This document shows, one piece after another, positions 1 through 13,009 of a stretch of DNA of 64,000 nt. The notes beneath the pieces were generated by a model that was given only the letters and a program-made list of their open reading frames with translations, was not told the DNA's origin and searched no databases. Within the stretch, counting starts at the first letter, position 1. Each line of letters begins with the position of its first letter. The position numbers were made by a program, and so were the translations under genes. This stretch comes from Nematostella vectensis (lineage: Eukaryota; Cnidaria; Anthozoa; Actiniaria; Edwardsiidae). The stretch lies in contig NC_064047.1 of assembly GCF_932526225.1 (NCBI RefSeq), forward strand, positions 10,460,494 through 10,524,493, in the 5' to 3' direction.

Positions 1-3000
1 CAGGGGTACCCTTGGGTCGAGACTGTCTCAATTTGGGTGGGTCACCAAACTGTAAATCTACGCCTTAAACATAAGAAGTTTCAACGAATGACGATTTGTA
101 CCTTTGTTTTCAATAGCGTCTTTTAGCTCCAAAGTCAACCACGCACGGAACCCTGGGATAGGCGAAAGCGTTGCATACTGGGTAATATTTGGAAACTCGT
201 GTTGAAGCTCGCGGACCACGTGCTTGATGAGAAAGTTCCCCAAGTCCACCCCTGCCAGGCCTGAAGAGAGAATTGGAAATGACTACAAGTCAGTAACTGG
301 ATAACGGGATGTTAAGTTTCTGGATTGCGGACGAAAGCTGAATTTCTACTAAATTTTGCTCCAACCGTATAGTGCGAGCGACGCGCACTACTGTGTCTCT
401 CAATACAAAGTTTACCATGCGGCGCGCGCTACCGTGGCCACCAAGACAAAGTTTACCATTCGACGCGCGCTACCGTGGCCACCAAGACAAAGTTTACCAT
501 GCGACGCGCGCTACCGTGGCCACCGAGACAAAGTTTACCATGCGACGCGCGCTACCGTGGCCACCAAGACAAAGTTTACCATACGACGCGCGCTACCGTG
601 GCCACCAATACAAAGTTTACCATGCGACGAGCGCTACCGTGGCCACCAAGACAAAGTTTACCATGCGACGCGCGCTACCGTGGCCACCAAGACAAAGTCT
701 ACCATGCGACGCGCGCTACCGTGGCCACCAAGACAAAGTTTACCATGCGATGCGCGCTACCGTGGCCACCAAGACAAAGTTCACCATGCGAGGCGCGCTA
801 CCGTGGCCACCAAGACAAAGTTTACCATGCGACGCGCGCTACCGTGGCCACCAAGACAAAGTTTACCATGCGACGCGCGCTACCGTGGTCACCAAGACAA
901 AGTTCACCATGCGAGGCGCGCTACCGTGGCCACCAAGACAAAGTTTACCATGCGACGCGCGCTACCGTGGCCACCAAGACAAAGTTTACCATGCGACGCG
1001 CGCTACCGTGGCCACCAAGACAAAGTTTACCATGCGACGCGCGCTACCGTGGCCACCAATACAGAGTGTTAAAAAGCTTATCTAATACGATATCCAACAT
1101 GAGAAAATCAGGAGTTTTGTTTGACACGAGCTTCATAACTAGGAGGATTCTGGCGTGCTTCATTGCCTCGCTACTTGGCTAGTGAAGTTCAGAACAATCA
1201 GATAGCACTTGTCTTCCATCTACTTCCATCTACTTCACACTGTCAAAGGTGCCCAAGGTAGCACGCCTCGTACTGTAAAATTAGACTTATTTGCTCCATC
1301 ACACACACTACAACAGAAGCCTGCTAGTGATGCGACTGTATCACCAACTATTTACAGTGGCTGTCTGGCTTTCAATCCTGCACACATAAGATAGGGTCAT
1401 GAATGTTAAAAAAAAGAGGTTGAAATTTTACCCATCTTTGGGCCGAAAATATGGGTTATCAAGACCGGTACTGGCTTTCTAAACCCGTAAATAAGTTGCA
1501 ACGCTTATTTACGATTCTCTCTTGGAATGTGTTCATTTTCCTGGGTGATGGTCATGATTGGTAGGCCGGGGAGGGGGGGGGGGGTGTTACCTTTCTGTGT
1601 CGAACATATGGAGTAGAAAATCGCTGTGGTTCTGTTTTCGAGCTCATATTCACAGTCATCGATGTCAACTTCGGGTTCACTAAGAATGGACTGAAAGGAG
1701 AAGATAAGTTGAAACAGTTTTTAATACCTGCATATTGTCTTAGAGTTCATACTAAAGAGTGTTGCATAGTGGGAAGGCTGACTGACATTCTTTAATACTT
1801 GAATGGTGTATTATGGGTAGGCTGGCTGAAATTCTTTAATACCTGTATGTTATCCGATATCTCGTATTCGAGTGGTGTATTATGGGTAGGCTGCCTGAAA
1901 TTCTTTAATACCTGTATGTTATCCGAGACCTCGTATTCGAGTGGAGTATCACGGTTAGGCTGGCTGAAATTCTTTAATACCTTATTTTATCCGATATCTC
2001 GTATTCGAGTGGTGTATTATGGGTAGGCTGCCTGAAATTCTTTAATACCTGTATGTTATCCGATATCTCGTACTCGAGAGCGGTATGCAGCACCACTATG
2101 GGTTCCTGGGGCATTGAGCGGTGGGTGAATATGTAGCACCTTCTATCAGGTGCCAGACGCCGCTTGAGGTCATCCCAGCCCTGGATAGGGTGCACAGCCT
2201 CGTAACGGATAACCTGCGACACAAATGTAGGCAAAACTCTATTACTGTCGAATCTGACAAGGAAAAATTCAGAAGGATTAATGATTAGAAAATGTATTCA
2301 ATTTCAATTATTTTAAACTCTCATTACTCAGGCTCTTAGCTGATATTGAACATAGTTAGGAGAAAGTCCTAGTTGATCACCTTTTCAGAGACGCTGCAGG
2401 GTGAATTCCACGTGACCCGTTGAAGGTCCAGCAGACCGACAGAGAACCACTGTGCAAGAAGATGCTTGATTGATGTGCTGAGCGCCTGTAGCTCCTGACG
2501 AGCTGTGAGCTGAGTCTCGCTCGTAAGACCATCCTATACAAGGAATAAAGTGAGATCTGATCTAGCGTGACATGAGCTTACAGGATCTGACATGGTCTAG
2601 TGTGACATATATAATCTAGCGTGACATGAGCTTACAGGATCTGACATGGTCTAGCTTGACATGATCTAGCATGACATGATCTAGCATGACATGATCTAGC
2701 ATGACGCGGCGTGGTCTAGAGTGACATGATGTAGTGTAGCACAAGCTTACAGGATCTGACATGGTCTAGTGTGACATATATAATCAAGCATGACATGAGC
2801 TAATATCTGGCATGACATGATCTAGCACGACACAACCTTATACCTGGCGTGACATAGACTATTGTGACATGATCTTGCATGACATAACCTTATACCTGAC
2901 ATGGCATGGTCTAGATTGACATGATATAGCATGATACAACCTTATACCTGGTGTGGCATGGTCTAGCGTGACATAACCTTATACCTGGTGTGGCATGGTC

Positions 3001-6000
3001 TAGCATGACATGATCTAGCATGACATAACCTTATACCTGGTGTGGCATGGTCTAGCGTGACATGATCTAGCATGACATAACCTTATACCTGGCGTGGCAT
3101 GGTCTAGCGTGACATGATCTGGCATGATACAACCTTATACCTGACATGGCATGGTCTAGCGTGACATGATATAGCATGATACAACCTTATACCTGATGTG
3201 GCATGGTCTAGCGTGATTTAGTTTAGTGTTTTTTTTTGTGTTGGGCACTATAGAGCAATGGGTGAGAAGAGTCTTGCACAGAAGACCATCCCCATGGGAT
3301 AGGAAATTTAAGGAGCCGCACAATCTAGCATTGATTGAAGGTACAAGACTCAACACATGGTCTAGCATGACACAACCTCACATCACATGGCATAATCTAG
3401 CATTGATTGAAGGTACAAAACTCAACACATGGTCTAGCATGCCACAACCTCACATCACATGGCATAATCTAGCATTGATTGAAGGTACAAAACTCAACAC
3501 ATGGTCTAGCATGACACAACCTCACATCACATGGCATAATCTAGCATTGATTGAAGGTACAAGACTCAACACATGGTCTAGCATTGATTGAAGGTACAAG
3601 ACTCAACACATGGTCTAGCATTGATTGAAGGTACAAGACTCAACACATGGTCTAGCATTGATTGAAGGTACAAGACTCAACACATGGTCTAGCATTGATT
3701 GAAGGTACGAGACTCAACACATGGTCTAGCATGACATGATCTAGCATTGATTGAAGGTACAAGACTCAACACATGGTCTAGCATGACACAACCTCATACC
3801 TCACATGGCATGGTCTAGCATGACACAACCTCATACCTCACATGGCATAATCTAGCATTGATTGAAGGTACAAAACTCAACACATGGTCTAGCATGACAC
3901 AACCTCACATCACATGGCATAATCTAGCATTGATTGAAGGTACAAGACTCAACACATGGTCTAGCATTGATTGAAGGTACAAGACTCAACACATGGTCTA
4001 GCATGACACAACCTCATACCTCACATGGCATGGTCTAGCATGACACAACCTCATACCTCACATGGCATAATCTAGCATTGATTGAAGGTACAAAACTCAA
4101 CACATGGTCTAGCATGACACAACCTCACATCACATGGCATAATCTAGCATTGATTGAAGGTACAAAACTCAACACATGGTCTAGCATGACACAACCTCAC
4201 ATCACATGGCATAATCTAGCATTGATTGAAGGTACAAAACTCAACACATGGTCTAGCATGACACAACCTCACATCACATGGCATAATCTAGCATTGATTG
4301 AAGGTACAAGACTCAACACATGGTCTAGCATTGATTGAAGGTACAAGACTCAACACATGGTCTAGCATTGATTGAAGGTACGAGACTCAACACATGTACC
4401 CCCCTTTGGGCACCTAGCTTAAAGGGATTAATTGCTCAAGCCAGCATATTGTATTTCAGTTATCTCTAGTCTTGATTGCTAGCACACGTTCACAGCTTCA
4501 CTCGATAATTCTTTGTTCTTTTGCAACGTTTATATATCAAGCTCATATTTTTTGATTGCAAAAGTGCTCTTTGTGGCTATAATTTTCCTCGGAAATCCAT
4601 CAGTTCGACAATGATAGCTGAGATAGTTGCTTTATTTGCATTTTTGTTTGAAAATTGCACAGGAGTGGTATTGATCGAGAACTATGCATCAAAAGAGCGC
4701 GGCAACGAAGAGGAAGGCACCGCGGAAAAGCTTCGAAACCTGATTCAAACTACAAAACGACATGAGCTCGAAGAATTCACCAACTTCGATGAGACCGACG
4801 ATGTGTTCCGTGAGTTTGATCCCCCTGAAGCCGAAGAACGAGATCCCAGATCATGGCCGAAAAGACTTCCTTCGTTCAGATCAACTGCGTGGGAATCTTT
4901 CAAGACAGTATTTCTTATTAAAACTCTTGCTGGTACGGCCTTAGGCCTCCTTGCGGTTTCACTTGCGTTTCTTGACTTCAACACAGCAGATCTCTGCTAC
5001 GACAAGACTGCAGAATGGGACAAGATGCCACGTGGCGTTCAAAGCATTCGAGTGACCGGCCAAGCCGTCGAAGGGTTTGTTATTGAGCTTTGGGACTTCC
5101 TTCTGTTGTCAACAGCATTCCCGTGGTCTCTGATGAAAGAACTGAACTTGCTTACTCTAAACTTGCTTTCAGGGGAATCAAAAAACTGATAAACTTCCCC
5201 CTTGGTCAAGACATTGGGGGCGTTCCTTCCGTTACTGTTGTTTCATTACCGGATATGTCGTTTTGTGCTTTGAATGCTGATGCTTGCTCCCAGCCGCTAA
5301 AGGCTGCAGTTCCTGACTGTCGTGGCTTTTCCACGGGCGCTGATTATATTCATGATGTGTGTTTTCCTCAGCCGGTGGAGGCTGGTGTTCTAGACTGTCG
5401 TGGTTTTTCCACGGCCTTTCCTCGTGACTCTCAGCAGGCGAATGATTTTTATTTGTACGCACATGAGTTAGTTTTTCGTTCTGGTCGCCCGAACTTTGTG
5501 GTTTCTCGCATTCATGATGTGTGTTTTCCTCAGCCGGTGGAGGCTGGTGTTCTAGACTGTCGTGGTTTTTCCACGGCCTTTCCTCGTGACTCTCAGCAGG
5601 CGAATGATTTTTATTTGTACGCACATGAGTTAGTTTTTCGTTCTGGTCGCCCGAACTTTGTGGTTTCTCGCCTGCCCGTTCCAAGTTCCCTAAAGATCAA
5701 TACTTGGAGGACTTTGTTGTATGATTATGACGACCAAATGATTTGTGATTTCCTGGAGTTTGGTTGGCCGGTGGGTTTCACTGGCGATACTGTTCCTATT
5801 TTTGATGCTCGCACTCACCGGGGTGCGCTCAATTTTGCGACTCAAGTTTCAGAGCATTTACAACGTGAAGTCTCGCTTGGTCGTGTCGCTGGGCCGTTTA
5901 CGGATCCTCCCTTCGGGGGTGGATTTGTTACTTCACCGTTGAACACGGTTCCCAAGCGAGATTCTGAAGAACGTAGGGTAATTGTGGACTTGAGCTGGCC

Positions 6001-9000
6001 TAAGGGCGGTTCAGTAAATGATGGTATTCCGTGTGATAGTTTTCTGGGAGATCCGTTCGCGACTTGTTATCCCACTATAGATGACATTGTGGAAGCGATC
6101 GTGCAGTTTGGCCCGGGTTGTTTTCTCTATAAGAGGGATCTGCGGCAGGCGTATAGGCAGTTTCCTGTGGATCCCGGCGATTACCGTTTACTTGGGTATA
6201 TTTGGAATGGACATTATTACTTTGACACTGTTTTAACTATGGGGTTACGCTCTGCTGCTCAGGCATGTCAGCGCGCCACCTCAGCGGTAGCTTGGATTCA
6301 TCGACAGCAAGGAAAAGTTTTATTTAATTATTTGGATGATTTCATTGGGGTTTCTGAGGCTAGCTCTGCGACTTCCGATTTTGAGCAGTTGGGGACTCTT
6401 CTCTCCTCTCTGGGACTGATCGAATCTGTTTCCAAAGCTTGTCCGCCTTCATCGCTCATGCTGTGTTTGGGAGTGATGGTAGACACGAATTCATTTACGT
6501 TGTCAGTTAGTCCTGAGCGGCTAGCGGAGTTAGAGCTTCTCTTACATGATTGGAGGAACCGCAAAACTGCTCGCAAACGGGAGTTACAATCCCTAGTTGG
6601 CAAACTTGTGTTTGTTTCAAAGTGTGTTCGTCAGAGTCGGGTGTTTATCTCGCGCTTATTAAGTCTGCTACGAACAGTTCAATACAATCATCTTCACGTT
6701 AATTTAACCGCGGAATTTCGCAAGGATATTATTTGGTGGTGTCATTTCCTGCGGGAATACAACAATGGGTAAAACATATTTGTGCGGCTTGTTGGGTACA
6801 ATCGAGAAAACAGGAATCGCATAGAGAGGATTCATCTGATTGTCCGCTTTCAGGGGAATCAAAAAACTGATAAACTTCGCCCTTGGTCAAGACATTGGGG
6901 GCGTTCCTTCCGTTACTGTTGCTTCATTTCCGGATATGTCGTTTTGTGCTTTGAATGCTGATGCTTGCTCCCAGCCGATAAAGGCTGCAGTTCCTGACTG
7001 TCGTGGCTTTTCCACGGGCGCTGATTATATTCATGATGTGTGTTTTTCCTCAGCCGGTGGAGGCTGGTGTTCTAGACTGTCGTGGTTTTTCCACGGCCTT
7101 TCCTCGTGACTCTCAGCAGGCGAATGATTTTTATTTGTACGCACATGAGTTAGTTTTTCGTTCTGGTCGCCCGAACTTTGTGGTTTCTCGCCTGCCCGTT
7201 CCAAGTTCCCTAAAGATATAGCACAGGGACATATAGTAATTTAAAGACTCAGTTTAAGGCCTTTTTTCTATTTTGCTTATATTTTGACTTGACTCCATTA
7301 CCAGCAGACATAGATACGGTCTGTCTTTATGTACAGTTTTTCAGTCGTTCGATTGCACCACCTTCGATTCGTAATTATTTAAGTGGGGTCAAGTTATTAC
7401 ATCTTTTCGCCGGTTATGACTATGCATTTACTAAGGATTTTAGTTTATCCCTAGCCCTGCGGGGAGTTTCCCGTAGGATACCACATGTACCTCAGAGGGC
7501 TCCACCGGTAACTCCTAGCCTTTTATTGCTAGTTGCGCGAACAGTAGATTTTCAACATGATGCTAACTCTTCTACATTGTATTGCGCATTTCTCTTTGCA
7601 TTTTTTCTTATGGCGCGTATAGCTAATATCGTACCGCTTTCTATTAAGGCATTTAATCCTACCCGCGATCTCACACGGGGTGATGTTTTGTGTAACGAAC
7701 ACGGGCTTATCGTCACGTTTAAGCATACAAAAAAACTATTCAGTTCGGTCAGCGTCGATTACACATTCCTCTGTTACGTATTCCAGACTCGTTATTATGT
7801 CCGGTCGCTGCCTATAACAACATGATTCGCCTGGTACCCGCTTCTGCACGCAAACCGCTGTTTTTATTGCTTGGTCATTCAGGCCCGTTTGCTTTGACGA
7901 AGTCCAGTTTTGTTACCGAATTTCGTCTGGCGCTTTGCTCAGTGGGGGTTGCTCATGCTGACTCATATCGGGGTCACTCATTTCGACCCGGCTGTGCCTC
8001 TTGGGCGTTTAACCACGGAGTACCAGGGGAATTGATACAGTTGTATGGTGATTGGGCTAGTGACTCTTACAAATTGTATTTAGAATTTAGTAATCAATCA
8101 AAATTGGCGCTTGCGTCCCAGCTACGTGCTTCCATTCAGGCCAGTACTTAGGCCTTCTGCACTGTTTTGTTGTTTGGCCGGTGGTTTGGTGGCAGAGAGG
8201 TTTATTATTATTATTTTAGTTTTTCATTTATCAGTTTGTAGTGATTTTATAATAAACTTCTCTTATGCCAAACACAAAACAGTGTCAGTGGTTTATGTTG
8301 GGTTGAGGAATTTACCCCCCTTTGGGCACCTAGCTTAAAGGGATTAATTGCTCAAGCCAGCATATTGTATTTCAGTTATCTCTAGTCTTGATTGCTAGCA
8401 CACGTTCACAGCTTCACTCGATAATTCTTTGTTCTTTTGCAACGTTTATATATCAAGCTCATATTTTTCCCGCCCTCCCACCCTGAGCTTTGTGTGAAGG
8501 GTGGCAGAGAGGTTTATTATTATTATTTTAGTTTTTCATTTATCAGTTTGTAGTGATTTTATAATAAACTTCTCTTATGCCAAACACAAAACAGTGTCAG
8601 TGGTTTATGTTGGGTTGAGGAATTGTCTAGCATGACATGATCTAGCATTGATTGAAGGTACAAGACTCAACACATGGTCTAGCATTGATTGAAGGTACAA
8701 GACTCAACACATGGTCTAGCATTGATTGAAGGTACAAGACTCAACACATGGTCTAGCATTGATTGAAGGTACAAGACTCAACACATGGTCTAGCATTGAT
8801 TGAAGGTACAAGACTCAACACATGGTCTAGCATTGATTGAAGGTACAAGACTCAACACATGGTCTAGCATTGATTGAAGGTACAAGACTCAACACATGGT
8901 CTAGCATTGATTGAAGGTAAAGGACTCAACACATGGTCTAGCATTGATTGAAGGTACAAGACTCAACACATGGTCTAGCATTGATTGAAGGTACAAGACT

Positions 9001-12000
9001 CAACACATGGTCTAGCATTGATTGAAGGTACAAGACTCAACACATGGTCTAGCATTGATTGAAGGTACAAGACTCAACACATGGTCTAGCATTGATTGAA
9101 GGTACAAGACTCAACACATGGTCTAGCATTGATTGAAGGTACAAGACTCAACACATGGTCTAGCATAGATTGAAGGTACAAGACTCAACACATGGTCTAG
9201 CATTGATTGAAGGTACAAGACTCAACACATGGTCTAGCATTGATTGAAGGTACAAGACTCAACGCATGGTCTAGCATTGATTGAAGGTACAAGACTCAAC
9301 ACATGGTCTAGCATTGATTGAAGGTACAAGACTCAACACATGGTCTAGCATTGATTGAAGGTACAAGACTCAACACATGGTCTAGCATTGATTGAAGGTA
9401 CAAGACTCAACACATGGTCTAGCATTGATTGAAGGTACAAGACTCAACACATGGTCTAGCATTGATTGAAGGTACAAGACTCAACACATGGTCTAGCATT
9501 GATTGAAGGTACAAGACTCAACACATGGTCTAGCATTGATTGAAGGTACGAGACTCAACACATGGTCTAGCATTGATTGAAGGTACAAGACTCAACACAT
9601 GGTCTAGCATGACACATGACAAGCATTGATTGAAGGTACAAGACTCAACACATGGTCTAGCATTGATTGAAGGTACAAGACTCAACACATGGTCTAGCAT
9701 TGATTGAAGGTACAAGACTCAACACATGGTCTAGCATTGATTGAAGGTACAAGACTCAACACATGGTCTAGCATTGATTGAAGGTACAAGACTCAACACA
9801 TGGTCTAGCATTGATTGAAGGTACAAGACTCAACACATGGTCTAGCATTGATTGAAGGTACAAGACTCAACACATGATGAGCTGTGAGCCAAGTTTTGTG
9901 TGATCTAGTGTGATGTGCGCCTGATGAGCTGTGAGCCTAGTTGATCTACTGTAAAAAAAATTGTATGATGTGCACCAAATAACAAGTGAGCCACGTCTTG
10001 TAATCTAGTGCAACATATCAGATGCTGTAGTCTTGCTAATATGACCATCCTGACATGAAATACTAAAAATGCAATTAGTTACCTAATACGTACCTGCAGG
10101 TCACTGCGCATGTCCACAATAAACTTGACTCCGCCCTCAAGTCGGCTGATGTGGGAAAGCAGCTGGATGTAGTGTGGCTCAAGCACCTGACGAAGGCGGT
10201 CCTCTGCACGCAAGACTGCAGTGATACCTGTGTCCTAGACACAACAGATGGAAAACAGTACGGTAAAACCCTGCTAATGAGAACAACTGTGCCTTAGACA
10301 CAATACAAGAGAGGAACAAACACTGCAGAATAGGGGGGAGGGAATCCCATCAATTACCATTGGGGAGTGTTCTACAGAAATTCTTACCCCTTAAAGATAG
10401 TGCATTTGGTGTGGTTTAACCCATTGACTCCTGGCTTTTTTGGAGCTGAATTTACAAAAAACAGACTGAAAACAGATACCTCCCCCCCCCCCATTCTGAG
10501 TTTTATACAGCCCGTCAAAGTCAAACACAGCTGCACCTAGTCAGTCAGCTTTCCAACAGTGCTTTGCGCTCCCCACTATTAATCCCTCGTCGTTGTGCTG
10601 AAGCCAGCACAAGTTGATGGTTGCTTGTATTTTTCATCAAAAATACAGCTATGAGCATATTAGGAGAGTGTCTCAGGACATCATAAAGTCTTTTGGGGCA
10701 TAATTGAGTGCTTTGCTTATGCAAGCAAAGGTGGATTCATGATGATTTTTTCTTGTTTGGCTTTGCCCGGATGAGAAAATAATTTTCTAATGAATCACCA
10801 CAGCTTTCCTGAATGCTGTCTTTTCTGAAACCAAATTGATTCCAAAATTGTTTACACTGCTATTCTGGGTCTGTATGACCTGGAATTGATTCGTTTGGCT
10901 TCGGGGTGAAAAGACTTATAAAAAACCATCTGACTTTGGGGAGAGGAGTGTTGACTGGCCCTCCCCTCGTGAATTTTCCCCTGGATCTCCCAGAATGCTT
11001 TGCAATACGTAGATATTTTCGTGGTTGTACAATCCTTCAAGGAATGGACATTGTGTTTTGAGGCCAAGGAAATGTACCTGGAGGATCAGAATAAAGGTAT
11101 CTATTTGTGTCTTGAGCTGTGTTTGCTGATCTCTCTCCCTTGTGTGGTATTTTGAGCATTTTATTGAGAGGGGTGATTCTGCTTTTCTCTCCTTGTTCGA
11201 TTTGAGATTTGTCAAAGAACCTGTGCTATTATTTGGCTTAAGAGTAGATGCCAACACCTTGGTTGGATGCATATGTGCAAGACCATTTATCCCTTAGACT
11301 GATGCCTGAGTATCTTCATCTTGTTGTGTTTATTTTGAATTTATGAATTTTTTGGGTTGTGGGTACTTCCCAAAGCCGGTACAGGCCGGTTGAGGGGTCA
11401 ATGTGTAAGCAATTTCGAAGCACTAATTAAAGTACACAGGGATAGCATTTACAGTAGAAATTAATACATAAGATACAGTAGGATGAGTTCCCCCTGTCTA
11501 ATGGAGAGTCCCCCAGGGGACAGCTGTGTTCAAGACACAACAGTGAACCAACAAGGCTCGGTTGATTACAAATCAGTGGAATTGTTGGTGAATTTCTTCA
11601 CAGCACATCCCAGCATGGTGTGTGTTGTTTGAATGGGGCTTTAGCTGATATAAAAGTGATTGAAAACAATTTGTACCTTAACGTTGACCAAGTTCTCAGC
11701 CAAATGAAGAATGTTGCTGTGGTCCACTCCAAGGTCGTGCTCAAGAACAAGGAAAAACGCCATTTTCTCGCTCTGAAGAAGAAGATATAGAAGAACTAAA
11801 ATAAACATCAAAATACTAATTCAAGTTTAGACACCAGACATAGGTTTGGTCACAAGGCAAGGCATGTCTTTTTGGTGCTCATTTTTAAAAAGTGACAGAC
11901 AATACTATGGTATCAAAATAATGTATTATGTTTAATGGGGAATAATAAATGAATGAAAACATGAATATTACCTGGGCTGTAAGTTCGTTGTAAAGGTGTC

Positions 12001-12902
12001 GAACCTCTTTAGCAATTACCTGAGAATTAAATACAAACAAATAAATATTTTATTAGGCACAACAAAACCAATACAAACAAAATCTCATATTTGTTTCTTT
12101 AAAAAAATGTCAACAGACTTTCTAAGACTTTTTTAAGTTCAAGCTTGGGTGTGGGGATTTCAAAACAGAGGGGAATTCCCCATGACACCAATATGATACA
12201 GTATTTTTCAATTGCATCAGGTCATCATTCTGCTCCGCTAGCCCTTCTCCCAGAAGCACCAAAATGTGATCTTAAGGCCTGCCTAAACAAGGGACATCTT
12301 GCATGCAAAAATAGCATGTAAAATATTTCCCAAATTGTTTAGCCATCACATCACCACACTACACTTTCTCCACTCCTAATATTATGAATCTTACATTTGG
12401 CATAAGGTCACCGCCCTCCTGTGTCCTCTTGGCTTGCACTGCCTTACTGAGCATATCTCGTATGTATTTGACTCTCTCGCGGGATGCGCCTGGTATGTAG
12501 GAGTCTTCTGGGTGTGGCGTATCCCCCATGTTCATTAGTAAGCCAAGCCACTTACTCTCCACAGCTTCACTCTGATGCACATAATACAAAATAATTTAAA
12601 GGGGCTACCCCACGCTCTCCTAGGTGGCTCAGTTGGCAGAGGGTCGCTCTGTAGTGCCTGTGCCTCTCACCACTGGGTTCCTGGTTCGATTCCCGGTTCC
12701 TACGTGAGTTGAGTTAGTTGGTCTCTCCTTTCCTCCCTCCATAAAACCAACAATTTCTATCTTAGCTGTGATCCGTGGTCAGACATGAGTTGTATGGCGG
12801 CTGCCTGAGGCGCCTTCCCATGCCTTTAATTCGACCACGTCTGAATCTGTGCTCTCGCAATTCAGCTTACAAGCTGCAATAAGAGTGATTAGCTACTCCA
12901 AT

Positions 12903-12957
<55 letters not shown>

Positions 12958-12974
12958 TATATTTATTTATGTAT

Positions 12975-13009
<35 letters not shown>

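Larger units (their letters stand above)
4397..8624 (+). mobile_element. Ngaro/PAT-like tyrosine-recombinase retrotransposon, defective
   Basis: A 4228-bp element with split direct repeats in the order A1 - ORFs - B1 - A2 - B2, the arrangement known for Ngaro and PAT-like members of the DIRS order. A1 (4397-4552) matches A2 (8313-8468); B1 (8188-8312) matches B2 (8500-8624). It codes for a small ORF1, a reverse transcriptase and a tyrosine recombinase. The RNase H part expected after the RT is missing and replaced by a second copy of the RT leader region, and the recombinase has a frameshift, so this copy cannot be autonomous. It sits in the 37-bp array in the opposite orientation to MLYCD. 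The junction reads ACACATG / GTCTAGC, exactly the uninterrupted array, with no target-site duplication. Confidence 0.9.

Noticed and set aside
362-1066. CRISPR-like regular repeats
   Set aside because: The arrays in this window have no unique spacers between repeats, and the genome is eukaryotic.
356-1182. Three overlapping open frames of about 236 residues with repeated KVYHATRATVATKTKF-type motifs
   Set aside because: They come from a 41-bp tandem array, which is open in all three frames because its length is not a multiple of three. The array lies within a MLYCD intron on the other strand.
3226-4338. Repeated LALIEGTKLNTWSSM frames
   Set aside because: Same cause: the 37-bp and longer composite units of the intronic array. 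No start context, no conservation signal.
10852-11272. Minus-strand open frames of 71 and 118 codons in a MLYCD intron
   Set aside because: No recognisable motif or splice logic; they lie in a possible DNA element between two well-supported exons.
12606-12720. Functional tRNA gene
   Set aside because: The A and B boxes are good, but no acceptor stem closes around them and the sequence runs into a SINE body with a (TTTA)n tail.
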